Shown here: piece after piece, positions 1 to 12,109 of the stretch
Layout of the letters: every line of letters begins with the position of its first letter
Position numbering within the stretch: position 1 is the stretch's first letter
From: Euglena gracilis
Lineage: Eukaryota; Euglenida; Euglenophyceae; Euglenales
Assembly (NCBI GenBank): GCA_039621445.1
Contig: CP154957.1
Location: forward strand, 10,844,409-10,908,408
Reading direction: 5' to 3'
DNA: 64,000 nt
Notes under the pieces: model-generated
What the model saw: only the letters and a program-made list of their open reading frames with translations
Told to the model about the DNA's origin: nothing
The model's database searches: none
Position numbers and translations under genes: made by a program

Positions 1-2430
1 CCCCCTCCACCCATCAAGATGGGGGGCGTGGATCTCAATCCACCACTCTGGGTTTCCAGGATTTCCTTTTCAGCCCTGAATGGGGGGATGGTTATGGGTC
101 ACTGCTGGGGACGATCCAGGCAAAATTTCCCTGAAAAAAGACAATTTCGTGCCTACTGTGCCTTTTGTGCCAGGGGGTATGGCACTAACTGTCCAAAATC
201 CACCCCCCCCCCCTGCTGTGTTGTGTCAACAGTGACGTGGTGGCTTTCCATTTCGCTGACTCTGTTTCTGCTGAGAGAGATCCCACACAAACTCACACAT
301 CAACCTTGGCTGGCAATAAAAAAAAATAGTTTGTTGAGCTCTTGGAACCCTGGGGAAGTGCACCTTTGCCATCCCATACGCCAGCATCGTAGGGGTGCCT
401 CCCTGTGCCGCTGCTGCGCCAGGCAAAAGCAGAAAGCAGCCAAAGACGTCCCCTTGTTTTCAATTGGGGGAGGGGGCTGAGGCGATGGTAATTGCAAAAC
501 ATGACCGTTTTCTGTGGCAGTGTTCCTGTGGGACAAACTGCTTTTCATATATGTCTGGTTTGATAACTGATAGCAGGGCGGTCCTTAAGCAAATAAAAAA
601 AACTCCGCTGTCCCAGCACACTCAATGAAAATATACAGGAAAATGGGCAAAGAAATTTGGCATTCTTCGGTGAGAACAGGTTGACATCAGGGGGAAAAAC
701 TGATTCTTGGCATCCTTGGACCATCGCCCATCCACCCAAATCATAAAAAGTGTGTTTTTTAGACTTTTTAATTTTGGACCCCGTTCAAGTCCCAGTCCGG
801 CCCTTGGTCGGCCTTTTGGCCGAAAAGGGGGCGGTCCTTAAGAAACAAAAATAAAAAACTTTCCTGTCCCTTAAAGACCACCCTGACTGATAATCACACA
901 CATGCACATACTACATGTATCATTTTTGAAACAAATTGATCTGATTCAGATGAGAAAATATTAGCGTCGTTCGGGCAAGTGGGCAGAAAGGAGGGCACAT
1001 GTTCAGCGCATTCAAACAGCAAACAAAGCGAAGCAAACAAGGGGCACGTTTGGAGTTTCCCAGTTTGCAGGCGGTCTGTGCTGCCACAAGCAGGATTTGA
1101 AAATATAAAAATTGGCTTTCATTAAAATAAAGCATCATAACTTCATCTCAAAAAAAACCAAAGAAATTGGTTTTCGACGTTCAAAACAAGAAGTTTGGTT
1201 TACCAACATTCCTCAAGAAGAATTTTTTTTAAAAAAACCTTCAACAAACGATGATAAATACCGTGAAAAAAAGGTCAATGAATTCGCTGTGGGCGAGGTC
1301 AGCCCACATTACAAATAAAACCCCCGCGAAGAACTTGTCCCAAATAATAACATCCTCAGGATTTCGACAAAAGTGCTGAAAATTACCCACCCCCTCTTAA
1401 AAAGAAGAAACTTTGACTTAAGCTGGTGCCTGAACTGATAGAACCTTTGAGATTTACCGATGTGGACAATAATGGCCTGCGGGGTTTCTATTTAAGGGAT
1501 ACAACAAGCAAAATACAAATTGAAATGCCGGAGCCCAAACCATTCAAAATTCTGGGAGCCAATCCAATCCAAAAATGTAGGTTGGAATGATTCTTTTCAC
1601 CAATCACAGGAGGAGGGGTACCGTTTGCTGTGAGGCACCCACCGGTAGCTGGCCCCTGGAGGGTTGCCTCTGGATCTCCAAGAAAATTTACCTTGAAAAT
1701 GACATCTTAGTCCCGGAAAATGGAGAGCACCCACTCCAAAATCCCCACCCAAGGGGGGGGGGTGGCTGCCTAAAAGAAACTCCCAGCCAAAACACATATG
1801 AAGAAAAACAACAACAACTAAAACCAAACACACAACACCTTTTCCCAATCCCGTCGTGTTCAAATGTCAAAGCCTGGGCACTACAGAAGACATGACACTC
1901 TGGCTGAACATCAGCTCCACATCCGTGACGAGCTTGTCAGAATTCAAACTTCCACCTGCCCAACCACCAGCCACATTGACAACGGAATCCAGCCGTTGCG
2001 TCCTGAGAACGCCTCTTTTTTTTGTGTGGGAGTTTGGGTGAATGTTGCATCGACTTCTTTTCACACTGCCTGGTCCGCTGGTTTGTTTGACTCACCAACA
2101 ACCCCCATACAATGCCTTTCCTTGAGGTGAATTCCATCGCCTTTTCAAATCCGGTCCGGCAATCAAAAAACAAGTTGCACTTCAACGTGCAAATTGGAGG
2201 CAGCACAGTGCGCCAGCCAGCGTGCTGCAGCGCGTTGTGGAAAACTGAGGCCAGTCCCAAGTTTTTTCACTTCTGGCCTCTCCAGTATGCCACACCAAAC
2301 CCAGCCCAGGCAATGGGGGCGAGGTGGTCTACGTTGGGATGAATAGCCTTGGACCCCACATTTGGACAACACACAATGGCAACCCGTCAACACAGGCTGA
2401 GAGGCCAGTGACTTGGAGGAGGTGTTTACC
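1..2430. other. Intergenic stretch, no gene recognised
   Basis: All open frames here are short, overlap one another on both strands and have no recognisable protein motif. The sequence is AT-rich in parts (around 1100-1560) with scattered runs of C or G. I see no tRNA, no terminal inverted repeats that I can pair, and no tandem array. Confidence 0.6.
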
Positions 2431-2439
2431 CTCACCCCC

Positions 2440-2992
2440 CCCCCCTATTTGGCTGAAGGCTGGGCTTCTTCAGAGGCATAAGCCAATTGGGGGGGGGGCA
2501 ATTAGGGTGCAAAAAACCCCTATGGGGTTTGTAAGATCCAGTTTGGTTGGTCGGCCAAAGGGGGGTTCATAGGCAGGGGGGGGGGGAGGTCGCTGAGCTC
2601 TTATCCCTTTATGGGTAAGAGCGAAGCTTACCACCAGGGAAAAGGGGGGTAGAAGCCCCCCTCCCCCCCCTCTAGGTAGACCGTGGATTATCACCATGAC
2701 CCCGACTCCCGTAATCTTTTTTTTCAGTCACGAGCGACTGGATTTTTTAGTTTCCGAACCACCTCCATTTGACCCCCAACTCCCCGCCAGGCCCGAGTGA
2801 CCCCCCCTTAAATGACCCTATCAATGTTGCTTCAGGACCCCCCAAAGGGTCATCTAGGGGGGGGGGGTCATTTAGGGGGGGATACTTTTCCCACTTGAAA
2901 AATTGCTCTGCGAAATGACCCCCCCCCCTAGATGACCCCCCCAGGGGGGTCATCTAAGGGGGGGGGTCATTTAGGGGGGGGGTATTCACCCG
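2440..2992. repeat. Poly-C/poly-G hairpin elements
   Basis: Runs of 7-12 C alternate with short AT-containing cores and are mirrored by G runs downstream. From about 2793 to 2985, cores reading TTAAATGACC and AGATGACC face their reverse complements (GGTCATTTA, GGTCATCTA), so the segment can fold on itself. It resembles the better-bounded poly-C elements at 16.0, 29.9, 30.6 and 37.7 kb, but here I cannot define a target-site duplication. A second, looser hairpin lies at 2440-2680. No coding capacity is visible. The 600 bases that follow (to about 3590) hold nothing I recognise. Confidence 0.5.
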
Positions 2993-3595
2993 CGAAGGGG
3001 TCCAAACTGGGGTCAGTTTTCGGGGTCAAAAAATCAATGTTTCGAAAATATCTCGAAAATGAGGCAAAATCAAAGGAAATGTTTGGCGACCTATATTGAA
3101 GTCCTAAAAATGCCCAATTCAACGGTATTTTGATTTCCCCGCAACTCCCCGCCTGGCCCAAGTTATGGCCATTTTTCGCCAATTTTGGCTATTTTGTACG
3201 GTTTTGGCCTGTTATGCCTTGGCCGTTTTCGACCATTTTTGGGGTAAAAAAAAGTCGAAAAAAAATCGAAAAATTTTCCTCGAAACCATGTTTCTTGGCC
3301 TCCTAGACCCAGAAAAATTGATTTTTCCAAAAATGAGGGTTTTTTGTTTCCCCCCCCCCCAACGCATGTTTTTGGCCCGAATCCCATGATTTTAGGCCAT
3401 TCCGGGGCAAAAAGGTCGGAAAAACTTTACATAACTTGAATGCATTTCAAATCAATTTTTTGTAAGTAACCATGAGTTAGGTGTGTTTGTAAATTATACA
3501 TTACGCGACTTTCGCAATGCTAGTCTTTTCGGCCGTCCATTGCGTGCAAATCCCATTTAAAGCTCAGCACTATTCAAAACCTGGTAACAGGTCCC

Positions 3596-3725
3596 GGAAT
3601 TGTTAGTGAGAATCCGACCCCGAGGGCAAAATGCTGTCTCCGGCAGTTGGTTTTGGAGAGCAGGTCATGTGCCCTGCCCAAGTTTGACTGGTCAGGTGCC
3701 CCCTCCTTCCACACCCTCCCCATGG
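3596..3725 (+). repeat. Dispersed repeat, partner at 31.34-31.46 kb
   Basis: The stretch containing CCGGCAGTTGGTTTTG followed by GACTGGTCAGGTGCCCCC and CTCCTTCCACACCCT recurs in the same order and orientation near 31363-31452. The two copies differ by scattered substitutions. I see no terminal repeats, so the class is unknown. From 3800 to 4615 I see only hairpin-forming C/G runs and no gene. Confidence 0.6.
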
Positions 3726-4628
3726 GTTTTCCTGGAACGGTCATGGACAAAAAAATCAGTTTTTGGGTGGTTTGTGGTCGAAAAATCATACGTGGCAGCT
3801 TTCATCTTATGTCCCCAGGAGGCTGGTAGAGAGTGGGGGTTGGGTGCCACCCACAAAATTTACAAATACCCTTCTGAAGAGTGGTGTTGTGATTGGGACA
3901 CATACAATCCCACCCGTAAACCCCCCTCCGACCCCCCCCCCCGTATTTCCGGGGATTTTGGTGGATTTTGAAAAAGCGCTGAAACCCCCCCTTTGAGAGA
4001 CACCTGAGAGCACTTTTTGTGGTCCTTTTCCATAACCGGAGGGAAATTTTTTCAGATGACAAAATTTGCGGGACACTGCTCCTCCCTAGAAAAGTGCGTT
4101 TTGGCCAACTTTCACAATTGATGACCTTTTTCACGTTTTTTGACCAGTTATGGGGGATAAACGGTGGCTTTCTGGAAGGATAGGTGAACCATGGAAATAT
4201 GGACGGTTGGAGATTTTTGTCTAAACCCCCAATGCCCCCCCCTGATTTGGGCCGAAAAACGCGGCTCCAGGAAGGGGGTTTTTACAAAAGGCTCGTTGAA
4301 AAGAAGCCTGGCCCCAAGATGTTCCTGGAGTTCTTTCTGCAACTTGGCCACTAGAGGAACCACAAATCAGCATCTCGAACCAGCACATCATCGCAATCAA
4401 TTGCAGAACAAGGCACAAAAATGGGCTTGCTAGCTAGCATATGCAAAATAAAACCAACCCATTCTTTTCAAGCCTCTGTTGCTCAGTCGAAAGCAACCAA
4501 CAATACAATGAGTTTGGAGTGGTATAAATCAGCTCATTGCCAAACAAAAATCACTCTGAAAAATACATACGCCTTGATAAACATTGATTGATTTGTGTTG
4601 TTGTCGTTGTTGTTGTTGGTGGTGGTTG

Positions 4629-4721
4629 TTGGTGGTGGTGGTGGTGGTGGTGGTGGTGGTGGTGGTGGTGGTGGTGGTGGTGGTGGTGGTGGTGGTGGTG
4701 GTGGTGGTGGTGGTGGTGGTG
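4629..4721. repeat. (GGT)n microsatellite
   Basis: About 31 nearly perfect GGT trinucleotides. The poly-Val, poly-Gly and poly-Pro frames through it are artefacts of the repeat. The flanks up to 6840 contain more C/G hairpins (5160-5200, 5750-6070) and no convincing gene. Confidence 0.95.
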
Positions 4722-6846
4722 TTGAAGATTTTGGGAATTGGGCTAACAAATTACAGCCCTCACCCAATTGCACGTACAAGGCATTCAAATGGACATTTTG
4801 AGGGGATTCCCTGATGGTCAGCACCCACCAGCCTGAAATCCATCCCTGCAAATCCTCAACCTTCCGTTGTGGCTCGCCTAGATCAGACGCTCGCTGGGGC
4901 CAATCCTCAGCTTTGTTGAAAGTGAATGATTTTGCAGCCCCCTTGCAGCTTGCAGCCAAACACCAACTTGCCAAAAAAATGTTCTGACCATCCTGAAAGA
5001 TACTTCTAAAAAAAATGAAAATTTTTTTTTCAGAATGAAGAATTTTCAAAACGGCCAGAAAAGGAAAAAGGAATGATGCTAGCCCAAATTTCTGGCCCCA
5101 GCCCACCCATTTCACCGGTGAACTTCACCGCCGAAAGCACCCCCCTCCCTCCCCGGTAAACGTTCACCGGGCGGGTCCGCTGCCCCCCCCCCCCCGTACT
5201 GCCTAACCTCCTTCATTTTCAATGGCAATGGTCCCAAGGGTCGATGAAGTGATGTGCAAGGGAAATGCAGGGGGGTGGACCTTGGCTGGACGCGAGTTGG
5301 GCCGGGCAAATTTTTGGGCTGCACCCACAAAAAGGGGCCAGCAGCACCACACCCCCCTGGGGTACTGCTGCGGCCCCGGCCTGCAAAACACAATTTTTGG
5401 CCTGATGATCTGCAAAACACAGCCAGCACATTTTTTTCTAAAAAAATGAGATCCTCTAACAACCCCCAAAAACACCCAAATCACCCACAAAACACCATTT
5501 TTTTTCCATTTTTGAACAGAGCTTTGAGCCAAATTTTTTGGGGGGCAGACCCAGCAAACAGGGGCTGGCCAGCAGGGCAGCAGCACACCCTCCCTATAAA
5601 TAATGGTTAGATTTTTTTCTGCTCGAATTTTTAACAAAATAATGTTTTTGATAATCACCTTAAAAATAACGCACAAATACACCCTTTTCCCGCAATATTT
5701 TTCTCAGAACTGATGAAAATTATAAATCTTTTGGAAATAGAAGCATCCAATCCCCCATCCGGGGGGGGATTGCCATTGCGGCTGGGCTGAGCCAAAATCG
5801 GGGCTGACTACAACAGCCCCCCACCAGGGGTTTTTTTTAAAGACCGGGGGGAGGGGGTCCCGGGGGACTCAATTTCCCTCAACCCATTCAATTTCCCCCG
5901 AAAACGGCCAAAAATCGCGAAAATGCACCCTTTTAAAAAATTTTGGCGCCTTAGGCGCTGAAAAGTGCATCCCGCCCCTAGGGGACCCCCCCCCCAGGGG
6001 GGCTCGGCCGAACCCCCCCCCGCAAGACTTAAAAAAAAAAACCCTGCCCCCACAGGGCCGGGGGGCTGCAAAGTCTCAGAGAGATGTATGATATGCCACA
6101 TATTTGCCTTTGTTGGACTTGGAGGACCGTGGAAAACGTTGTCACACGATGCATTTGGGGCTTGAATGTGAAATCAGCAGCCAATGCGTGCCAATGGCGC
6201 TTGGCAAAAACTTCGACAATCACGCGACCAAGAGCTCCTGCCCCTCCAAGTACAAGAATGGACTTGGTGGACATGGAACACAACAAAAAAAAATCAACTG
6301 CAAATTAAATGTGAAATATCAGAAACATGAACTTTACAAGTTGAGTGATCGTAAAATTTGACAACACTTTTTCCTGCGACCCTCTTTGGAGATTGGCCAG
6401 GACCCCCCGCACCCCCTCTCCCCCTCCACTATGCCTGGCAACAAAAACACCAAAAAATTTCACCCCCCTCCCTCCCATCCCGCGCGGGTGCGCGCGCGCG
6501 GTTTGTGAGGTTTTCTGAATTACGGGGGTCAGGTGCGCGTTTTGGCCAGGTCCAGACCCCCCCCCCTCGCGCGACCGATCGCGTGGCCGCTCGCCCCCCC
6601 CCCTCGACCCCCCCCCTCCCCCCTCTGTGCCTTGCTTCCCCAAGAACAAACATCCGCGAAACAAAATTGCAACTTTTTTTGAGGCCCAAAAATGGCCAAA
6701 AATGGCCATTTTCGGACATAAAATGGCAAATTTGGGGCGCGCGCGGTCCAAAGAGTATTTTTTTTGATTAAAAATGGCCCCAAAACGGCCAAAAATGACC
6801 ACTTTTGGACCCGAAAAACACCGAAATGTAGTCGCCCTCGGGGGCT

Positions 6847-6985
6847 GTGGAGCTGTGCGGACGGACGGACGGACGGACGGACGGACGGACGGCTAGAGAA
6901 AATTCCTTTGGACGGACGGCTGGACAGGGTGCATTTTGGTCTGGACGGACGGACGGCCAGGTTGGTCTCAAAATCGCGATAGTGA
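6847..6985 (+). repeat. GGAC-rich dispersed repeat, inverted partner at 29.33-29.47 kb
   Basis: Tandem GGAC tetranucleotides are followed by GGCTAGAGAAAATTCCTTT, then GGACGGACGGCTGGACAGGG and AGGTTGGTCTCAAAATCGCG. The same modules occur in reverse complement at 29330-29470, so this is a dispersed repeat carrying a microsatellite and not a simple tetranucleotide tract. Related GGACGGACGGCTGGACAG modules occur near 8000. Confidence 0.7.
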
Positions 6986-7429
6986 ACTTATTCCTAATTA
7001 CTGTAGCTTTTCTGCTTGTGTTTTTTCGATGTCATGGCTGAGACCCCTGGCGGGGTTCGTTACAAGCTGGGATTATCAAGTACAATTTGTCAAGTTTGAA
7101 GTTCAAGTACAACTTGTAAGTCGAAGTACAGGACCAAGGTGAAGTGGAGGACTATTTGCAAGAGTATATGTTCCCTGGTGGACAATGCTTCCAGCCTTAG
7201 TGCTGGGGCTTATTTGGCCTTATGCTGTGACTGCTGCAGAATTGACTTTAAGTTTGTTTCTGTGAACTGTGTTTGGTTTCTTGCCTTTTCTTATTGTTTC
7301 TGTTTACAAAATAGCCCCAGACCAAAGGAAACCGAGGAACTATGGTCTTTTTTTGCAAAGCTCCCGTTCAGATTGTGCCAATGTGCAAAATGTGAAGGGA
7401 TTTTGAAGATTCCGAAGATTTTGGCGATT

Positions 7430-7760
7430 TTTGTGCCACAGATGGTGGCCAGTTTTTGGACCACATGTGTTGGCCAGTTTTGGGCCAGATGTGGTGGCCA
7501 TTTTTGGGCCAGATGGTGCCAGATTTTGACCAGAAACGTTTTATCATGAGATGCTCGTTTTCTTCTGAAACTTGCTTTTTTTTGTTTCTTACAGTGTTTT
7601 TTTGCTGTGGAACAAGTCCACTTTGCACACGAAAGCTAAATAAATTGGGGAGGTGCAGTTTCTGAGTATGGCAAGTGGGTCAGTTTTGGAGGGTTTGTGG
7701 TGGCCAGTTTGGAATCGATGGGTTGCCAGGTTTTGGGCCAGTTTTGTTGACGATATATTT
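7430..7760 (+). repeat. Degenerate minisatellite, GGCCAGTTTTGGGC motif
   Basis: Imperfect copies of TGGCCAGTTTTGGGCCAGAT recur at about 7440-7530 and 7675-7750. They surround a segment reading TTTATCATGAGATGCTCGTT (about 7540-7560) that has a close match beside the 18.9-kb array. Larger arrays of the same motif lie at 14.17 kb and 18.9 kb. Confidence 0.65.
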
Positions 7761-8074
7761 TCAAGGCGGCGAACCAATGGCCACAAGTTTTTTGGGGCGG
7801 GGTCTCCTTGTTCGGAGCTCCTCCGGGTTAAAGCCAACAGGCGGCCGTTTTTTTCGGTCCGGACATTCACTCGGGCCGGAGGAACGGAGTCACCCTCCGG
7901 TGCACACACTGACTTCTTATCCGGCCATCACTGCGTGCGGCGTACGTGCTGGTTGGTCTGGATAGCCGGGCGGCTAGCGACAGTGGCTTTCATCTGGACG
8001 GACGGCTGGACAGCCGGCATGTTGGTCAGCTAGGTTGGTCTGCCAGCCGGCTAGGTTGGTCTGCCGGCCGGCTA

Positions 8075-9335
8075 GGTTGGTCCGGCCAAACGCCCCCTGT
8101 GATGGAGGAAGCTGTGATGAGGGGGGAAAATGAAGGGATAGGTGAGCTGGGTAGCCCAATTGGCTGGCCAGGCCTCCGGCCGGGCTGGACCCAACTTTTT
8201 TTTTTCACTTGACCCCCCCCCCCCGGGGGGCTCCAGCTCGAATTTGGGCTGCTGGCTGGATTTAAGCCGGCGTTTGAGACGCCGGGCTCAGGACAGAACC
8301 GGCGTCCCCCCCCACGGGCTTCCGGACGCCGGTTCTGTCCTAAAGCCCGGCGTTAGGAACGCCGGCTTTGTCCAAAGCCCGGCGTCCGATTTTCATTCCT
8401 AAAAATGTCACCAAAAGTGCCCAAAAGTGGCCCTAAGGTGCTGGTATGAGTGTTTCAACCATCAAGGACAATGAATTTTGCCATCTGGGGACCACTAGGG
8501 TGGATATCCAAATTTGGTGAAAATTGGCCCAGATTTGGAAATAGAGTACCGTGTAGCGTGGAAAGATCTGATGAGCACCGCTGGTCGTCTGTTGAAAAGA
8601 GCTTTCGATCGAGGGGTAACTTGGTACCCTAACGTTGCACGCAGCCCGAGATACGCTCGCGATCGTCGGATCGGCCAGAATCTGAGTCGAAATTTGTCGC
8701 AATTTTCAGTGATTTTTGGCTTAAGATGCTTAATAAACCTTACAGAAACGTTTTTCCTCTTCGAATCAACGACCTGAGGGCCTTGGGGGGCACCAGAATT
8801 GTGAAATTAGGATTCCCCACTGACAGAAAATAAGAGCTCCAGGCGGCGTGGCTGAATTTGGTGGTGGTCGCCAGTCGTCTGATGAAAAGAGCTTTCGATC
8901 GAGGGGTGATTTTATACCTGGACGACTGACACAGCCAGAAATACCCTCGCGATCGCCGGAATTTGGTGAAGTGCAAAGTGGTGTGACATTGAAGATCAGT
9001 GGTCGGAGATTGGTCCTGGGAGTGTCCTTTGGCCGAAGGTTGGGGACGCCGGTTCTGTCCTGAGCCCGGCGTCTCTAAAACGCCGGCTTAAACAAGAGGT
9101 CTCGGACGCCGGTTCTGTCCAAAGCCCGGCGTTCCAAACGCCGGTTCCGTCCTCCTTCGGACGGAACCGGCGTTTGGAGCGCCGGTTCCGTCCTTCGGAC
9201 GGAACCGGCGTTTGGAACGCCGGGCTTTGGACAGAACCGGCGTCCGAGACCTCTTTTTTGTAGTAAAGCTGATGGCTGGCTGGACCCCCCCCCCGGGGAT
9301 GGGGTACCCTCCGGCTTAAAAAAAAAAGAAAACCC
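8075..9335. mobile_element. Inverted-repeat element related to 55.3-55.8 kb, interrupted by a 1-kb unit
   Basis: Sequence on both sides of the 8262-9265 unit (GGATAGGTGAGCTGGGTAG, CGAATTTGGGCTGCTGGCTG, then GATGGCTGGCTGGACC) matches, in reverse complement, the uninterrupted element at 55322-55780. That copy gives an empty-site reference showing that the 1-kb unit was inserted here. Outer limits of this copy are approximate. Confidence 0.5.
8262..9265. mobile_element. 1-kb palindrome-rich mobile unit, copy 1
   Basis: The unit starts TTAAGCCGGCGTTTGAGACG and contains GACGCCGGTTCTGTCC modules in both orientations. It returns to CGCCGGCTTAA at about 9088 and ends with a large multi-arm hairpin (9090-9250) and CTCTTTTTTGTAGTA. 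Inside, GAAAAGAGCTTTCGATCGAG occurs twice (about 8598 and 8885). A near-identical copy lies at 41718-42685. No protein-coding capacity is seen. No clear target-site duplication is visible, and a 3' hairpin without TSD could suggest a Helitron-like unit, but the ends do not match the usual TC...CTRR pattern. Confidence 0.75.
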
Positions 9336-9429
9336 CTGGGCCGCATCCTTCAAGCTCGAGCTCGTGAGTACCTGAGCCGTCCTACGGAGGAAAGTTGGCT
9401 TGGAACCTCTCCCCCTCAGGAAGCGCAGA

Positions 9430-9500
9430 ACTCAAGGGGGGTGCGTTGGGTTGCGGGGGGGGGGGGGGGCGGGGGGGTTGGGGGGGTTTGCGGGGGGGGG
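9430..9500. repeat. Poly-G tracts
   Basis: Several G runs of 7-13 bases are interrupted by C or TT. From 9500 to 10190 the sequence contains AAATTAGGAAT-like motifs and C-rich hairpins (9960-10080), without a gene I recognise. Confidence 0.5.
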
Positions 9501-10189
9501 GGGAATCAATTTTTCTAGGACTAAAAATAGGAATTGCCAAGCCCCAAAATTTGGATGATGTCACCACAAATTAGGAATTTCCTCACATCAAATTTGGATT
9601 TTGGTCCCAAATTAGGCATCTCCAACCCAAAAAAAATTGACCCATTGCGGAATATAAAACGAGTTGGAACGTCTTGCCGCGCCCTAAATCGCGGTGAACA
9701 GCGGCAGAAATGCCCTGACGGGCACGCTTTTCCAGGTCAAGGAGCATTCCCGTTCGTGTCAGTGCTCACTGTCGGGCCTCCCCGGCTTTGCGCAGGACCA
9801 CGGGGACAGCCGACGAACGGTGCACGGAACCCACCCACTGACTTGGGGTGCATCCCCCCCCCTGGTTGCCGGTTGGGGGCCAATATATTTTTTTAATGCC
9901 CTCGAAGTTGGCCAAAACTCATGATAATAATACAGAACATTGTCCACGCCGCCAACATTTGCCCCCCAGCCCCCCCTCCCGAAGGGGCGACGGCAGTACA
10001 GTTGGGGTTTTTTGGGGACCCCCTCCCCCCCTGTACAGTTGGGATTTTCGGGACCCCCCCCCCTTGGTGCCGACCCCCCCGAGACAGATGAAAATTTTGA
10101 CACCAAAAATAGCCTTTTTAGACCAAAAAAAGGCCTTAAAATTTTTTTCCGGCACCTTTGGCGCCGGTTTTTGGCCGATTTTTGAGGGG

Positions 10190-10570
10190 GGTTGGCAGTA
10201 CAGTTGGGACCCATGGGGGTGGTTCGGGTCACGGGGGGGTCACGGGGGGGGTCACGGGGGGGGGTCACGGGGGGAACACCACATTTTTGGTGGCAAAATT
10301 AGGAATCACCGAGCCGGAATTTTTGGGGAAAAATTCCACAAATTAGGAATACCCACACCTGAAATTAGGATTTTGACACCAAATTAGGAATCACCAAGCC
10401 CAAAATTGAAAATTTTACACCTCAAAATTAGGAATCTGCCTGACAAATTTATCAAATTAGGCATCACCGGCCAAAAAATTTCCCCACAAAATTTCGCGGA
10501 AAAGGGTCCTTGTTCGGGTCACGGGGGGGTCACGGGGGGGGTCACGGGGGGGTCACGGGGGGAACACCCC
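10190..10570 (+). repeat. Dispersed repeat with GTCACGGGGGG tandem motif
   Basis: Tandem GTCACGGGGGG units are followed by GGGGAACACCACATTTTTGG, AAATTAGGAATCACCGAGCC and several more AAATTAGGAATC motifs. The segment ends in another GTCACGGGGGG array. The same order is seen at 53845-54170 in the same orientation. Confidence 0.65.
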
Positions 10571-10861
10571 CCATGCCCCCCCCCCCCCGTGTTGAGACAG
10601 TACAGCAAATAGTGCCAAAAAATGCATAAAAAACTGACCCCCCTCCCCCCCTGCCAACGATCCGAAGGGTCCAATGGACGACCTGCATGGATACCCCCCA
10701 CAAGGTCCAAGAAAAAAAACCCTGCAACAACCCTGGACCCCCAACCCAGCACCCAGCACCGTTTCCATTGTGCGTGAAAACCCGCACCCCAGTGAACTTA
10801 AATGGACACCCCCCCCAAAGCGATCCTATAACAGAAAGCACACAAATCCAGTCTATATCGA

Positions 10862-10918
10862 GAACTGTGTCCAAGACACCGGGTTCACGCCCGAACCGGT
10901 GTCTTGGACACAGTTTTT
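10862..10918. repeat. Perfect 20-bp-stem inverted repeat
   Basis: AACTGTGTCCAAGACACCGG is followed by a 13-base loop (GTTCACGCCCGAA) and its exact reverse complement. A degenerate copy of the loop and right arm (TTCATGCCCGAACCGGTGTC) follows at 10944-10968. It lies in an otherwise uninformative region between two repeat clusters. Confidence 0.8.
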
Positions 10919-11383
10919 GAAACCGTGCGTCGGAGGCTCTGGGTTCATGCCCGAACCGGTGTCTAGGGACACACGGTCACGTATTACTATTCTTGGCAGG
11001 TTTTTTCTTAATGTGCGCCCGCCAGGCCACTACCGTGTGCAGTGCGCTGCCCCAACCCCACACCAACAGAATTTTTGGCTTGTCTTGAGGCTGACCACGC
11101 AACTCGCAACGTTTTGGAAATCTGGCAGTTGCCAGCTCCACCATTTGCCTTTCGCAAGACCACCACAGGGGCAACTGTTGACAAATGTTTCCCCAAACAA
11201 AATTGAGTGGGCTGCTGGGGTTTCCCGAGGTGCGGCGGCAGCCGCAGAACAGAGAAAAAAAATTGTCACTCCCAATTGTCTCTGCCCATTTCCGCTTGTC
11301 CCTGCCCGCTTGTCCGCTTGTCCCTGTACCTCAGACTTTCGCTTCTGTATATGGCCCTACTCCAACCTTCAATTCCAGTAGGC

Positions 11384-11505
11384 TGTGCCATTGGTCGGTG
11401 GACTTAGCCACCTAGACCTGGTCGGTGGACCTAGCCCAATTGTCCGAGAGAAGGTTCCTGCAGTGGTGGGGCGAACCGAGTCCACCGACCAGTGGCACAG
11501 CCTAC
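11384..11505. mobile_element. LINE 3' termini, head-to-tail inverted pair
   Basis: CCAGTAGGCTGTGCCATTGG on the plus strand (11384) faces its reverse complement at 11483-11505. The motif CCACCGACCAGTGGCACAGC followed by CCTACTGGATTTGAGTGTT is the conserved 3' end of the RLE LINEs here, also seen at 19967-20060 and 21022-21120. The minus-strand copy is the last piece of LINE-5, cut at 11505 by the hAT-like insertion. Confidence 0.65.
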
Positions 11506-11893
11506 CAGGGGTGTAGAAGTAATTTTTTCTCGGGGGGGGGGGCGAGATCTTTGACAGATGCCGAATGTAACCATTGTTTTTTTTTCGCCGCCCGAAGGGC
11601 GGCAAGACGGTAGCGCTTTTTGAAAGATGGCAATGAATGTGACAAAAAATGTGGTAATTGACATCATGGCACAATCCACCACAATTTCGACATTCAAGCC
11701 ACCCAACGGGCGGCAAGAGACGGCGATGCCTTTTGTGTTTTGGGATTTCAAAAGGAGGGATTTCAAAAAGAGTGCAAAATACGGAAAAAGAGACGGTAAT
11801 GAGCGTTCCCTCCCAAAACCCGCCCCCTCCGAGCTGTTTTGTATGGAACAAAAAAAAACGTATTGCCGCCCGAAGGGCGGCTGGACGGTAATG

Positions 11894-12109
11894 GGGGGTC
11901 GGCACACCCCTCCCCCCCCCTCACCGACCCCCTCGCCACGCCATTTTACCCCTCCTTTTCAGACCCCCCTCGCCACGCCATGTCAGGCCCGCCAAAGAAA
12001 ATTTTCTTGGCAAACCCCTGCGCACCCCTCCCCCCCCATCCGGGACCCCCTCGCCACGCCAACCCCCCCCCCCCTAGCCAGAAACCTCGCCACGGCGTGC
12101 CGACCCCCC
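11894..12109. mobile_element. GGGTCGGCAC-ended inverted-repeat element, TSD AATG
   Basis: The ends are GGGGTCGGCACACCCC and GGCGTGCCGACCCCCC. AATG is repeated at 11890-11893 and 12110-12113. The interior repeats CCCCCTCGCCACGCCA four times. The element is near-identical, in reverse orientation, to the outer parts of 32337-35642. No coding capacity. Confidence 0.7.
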
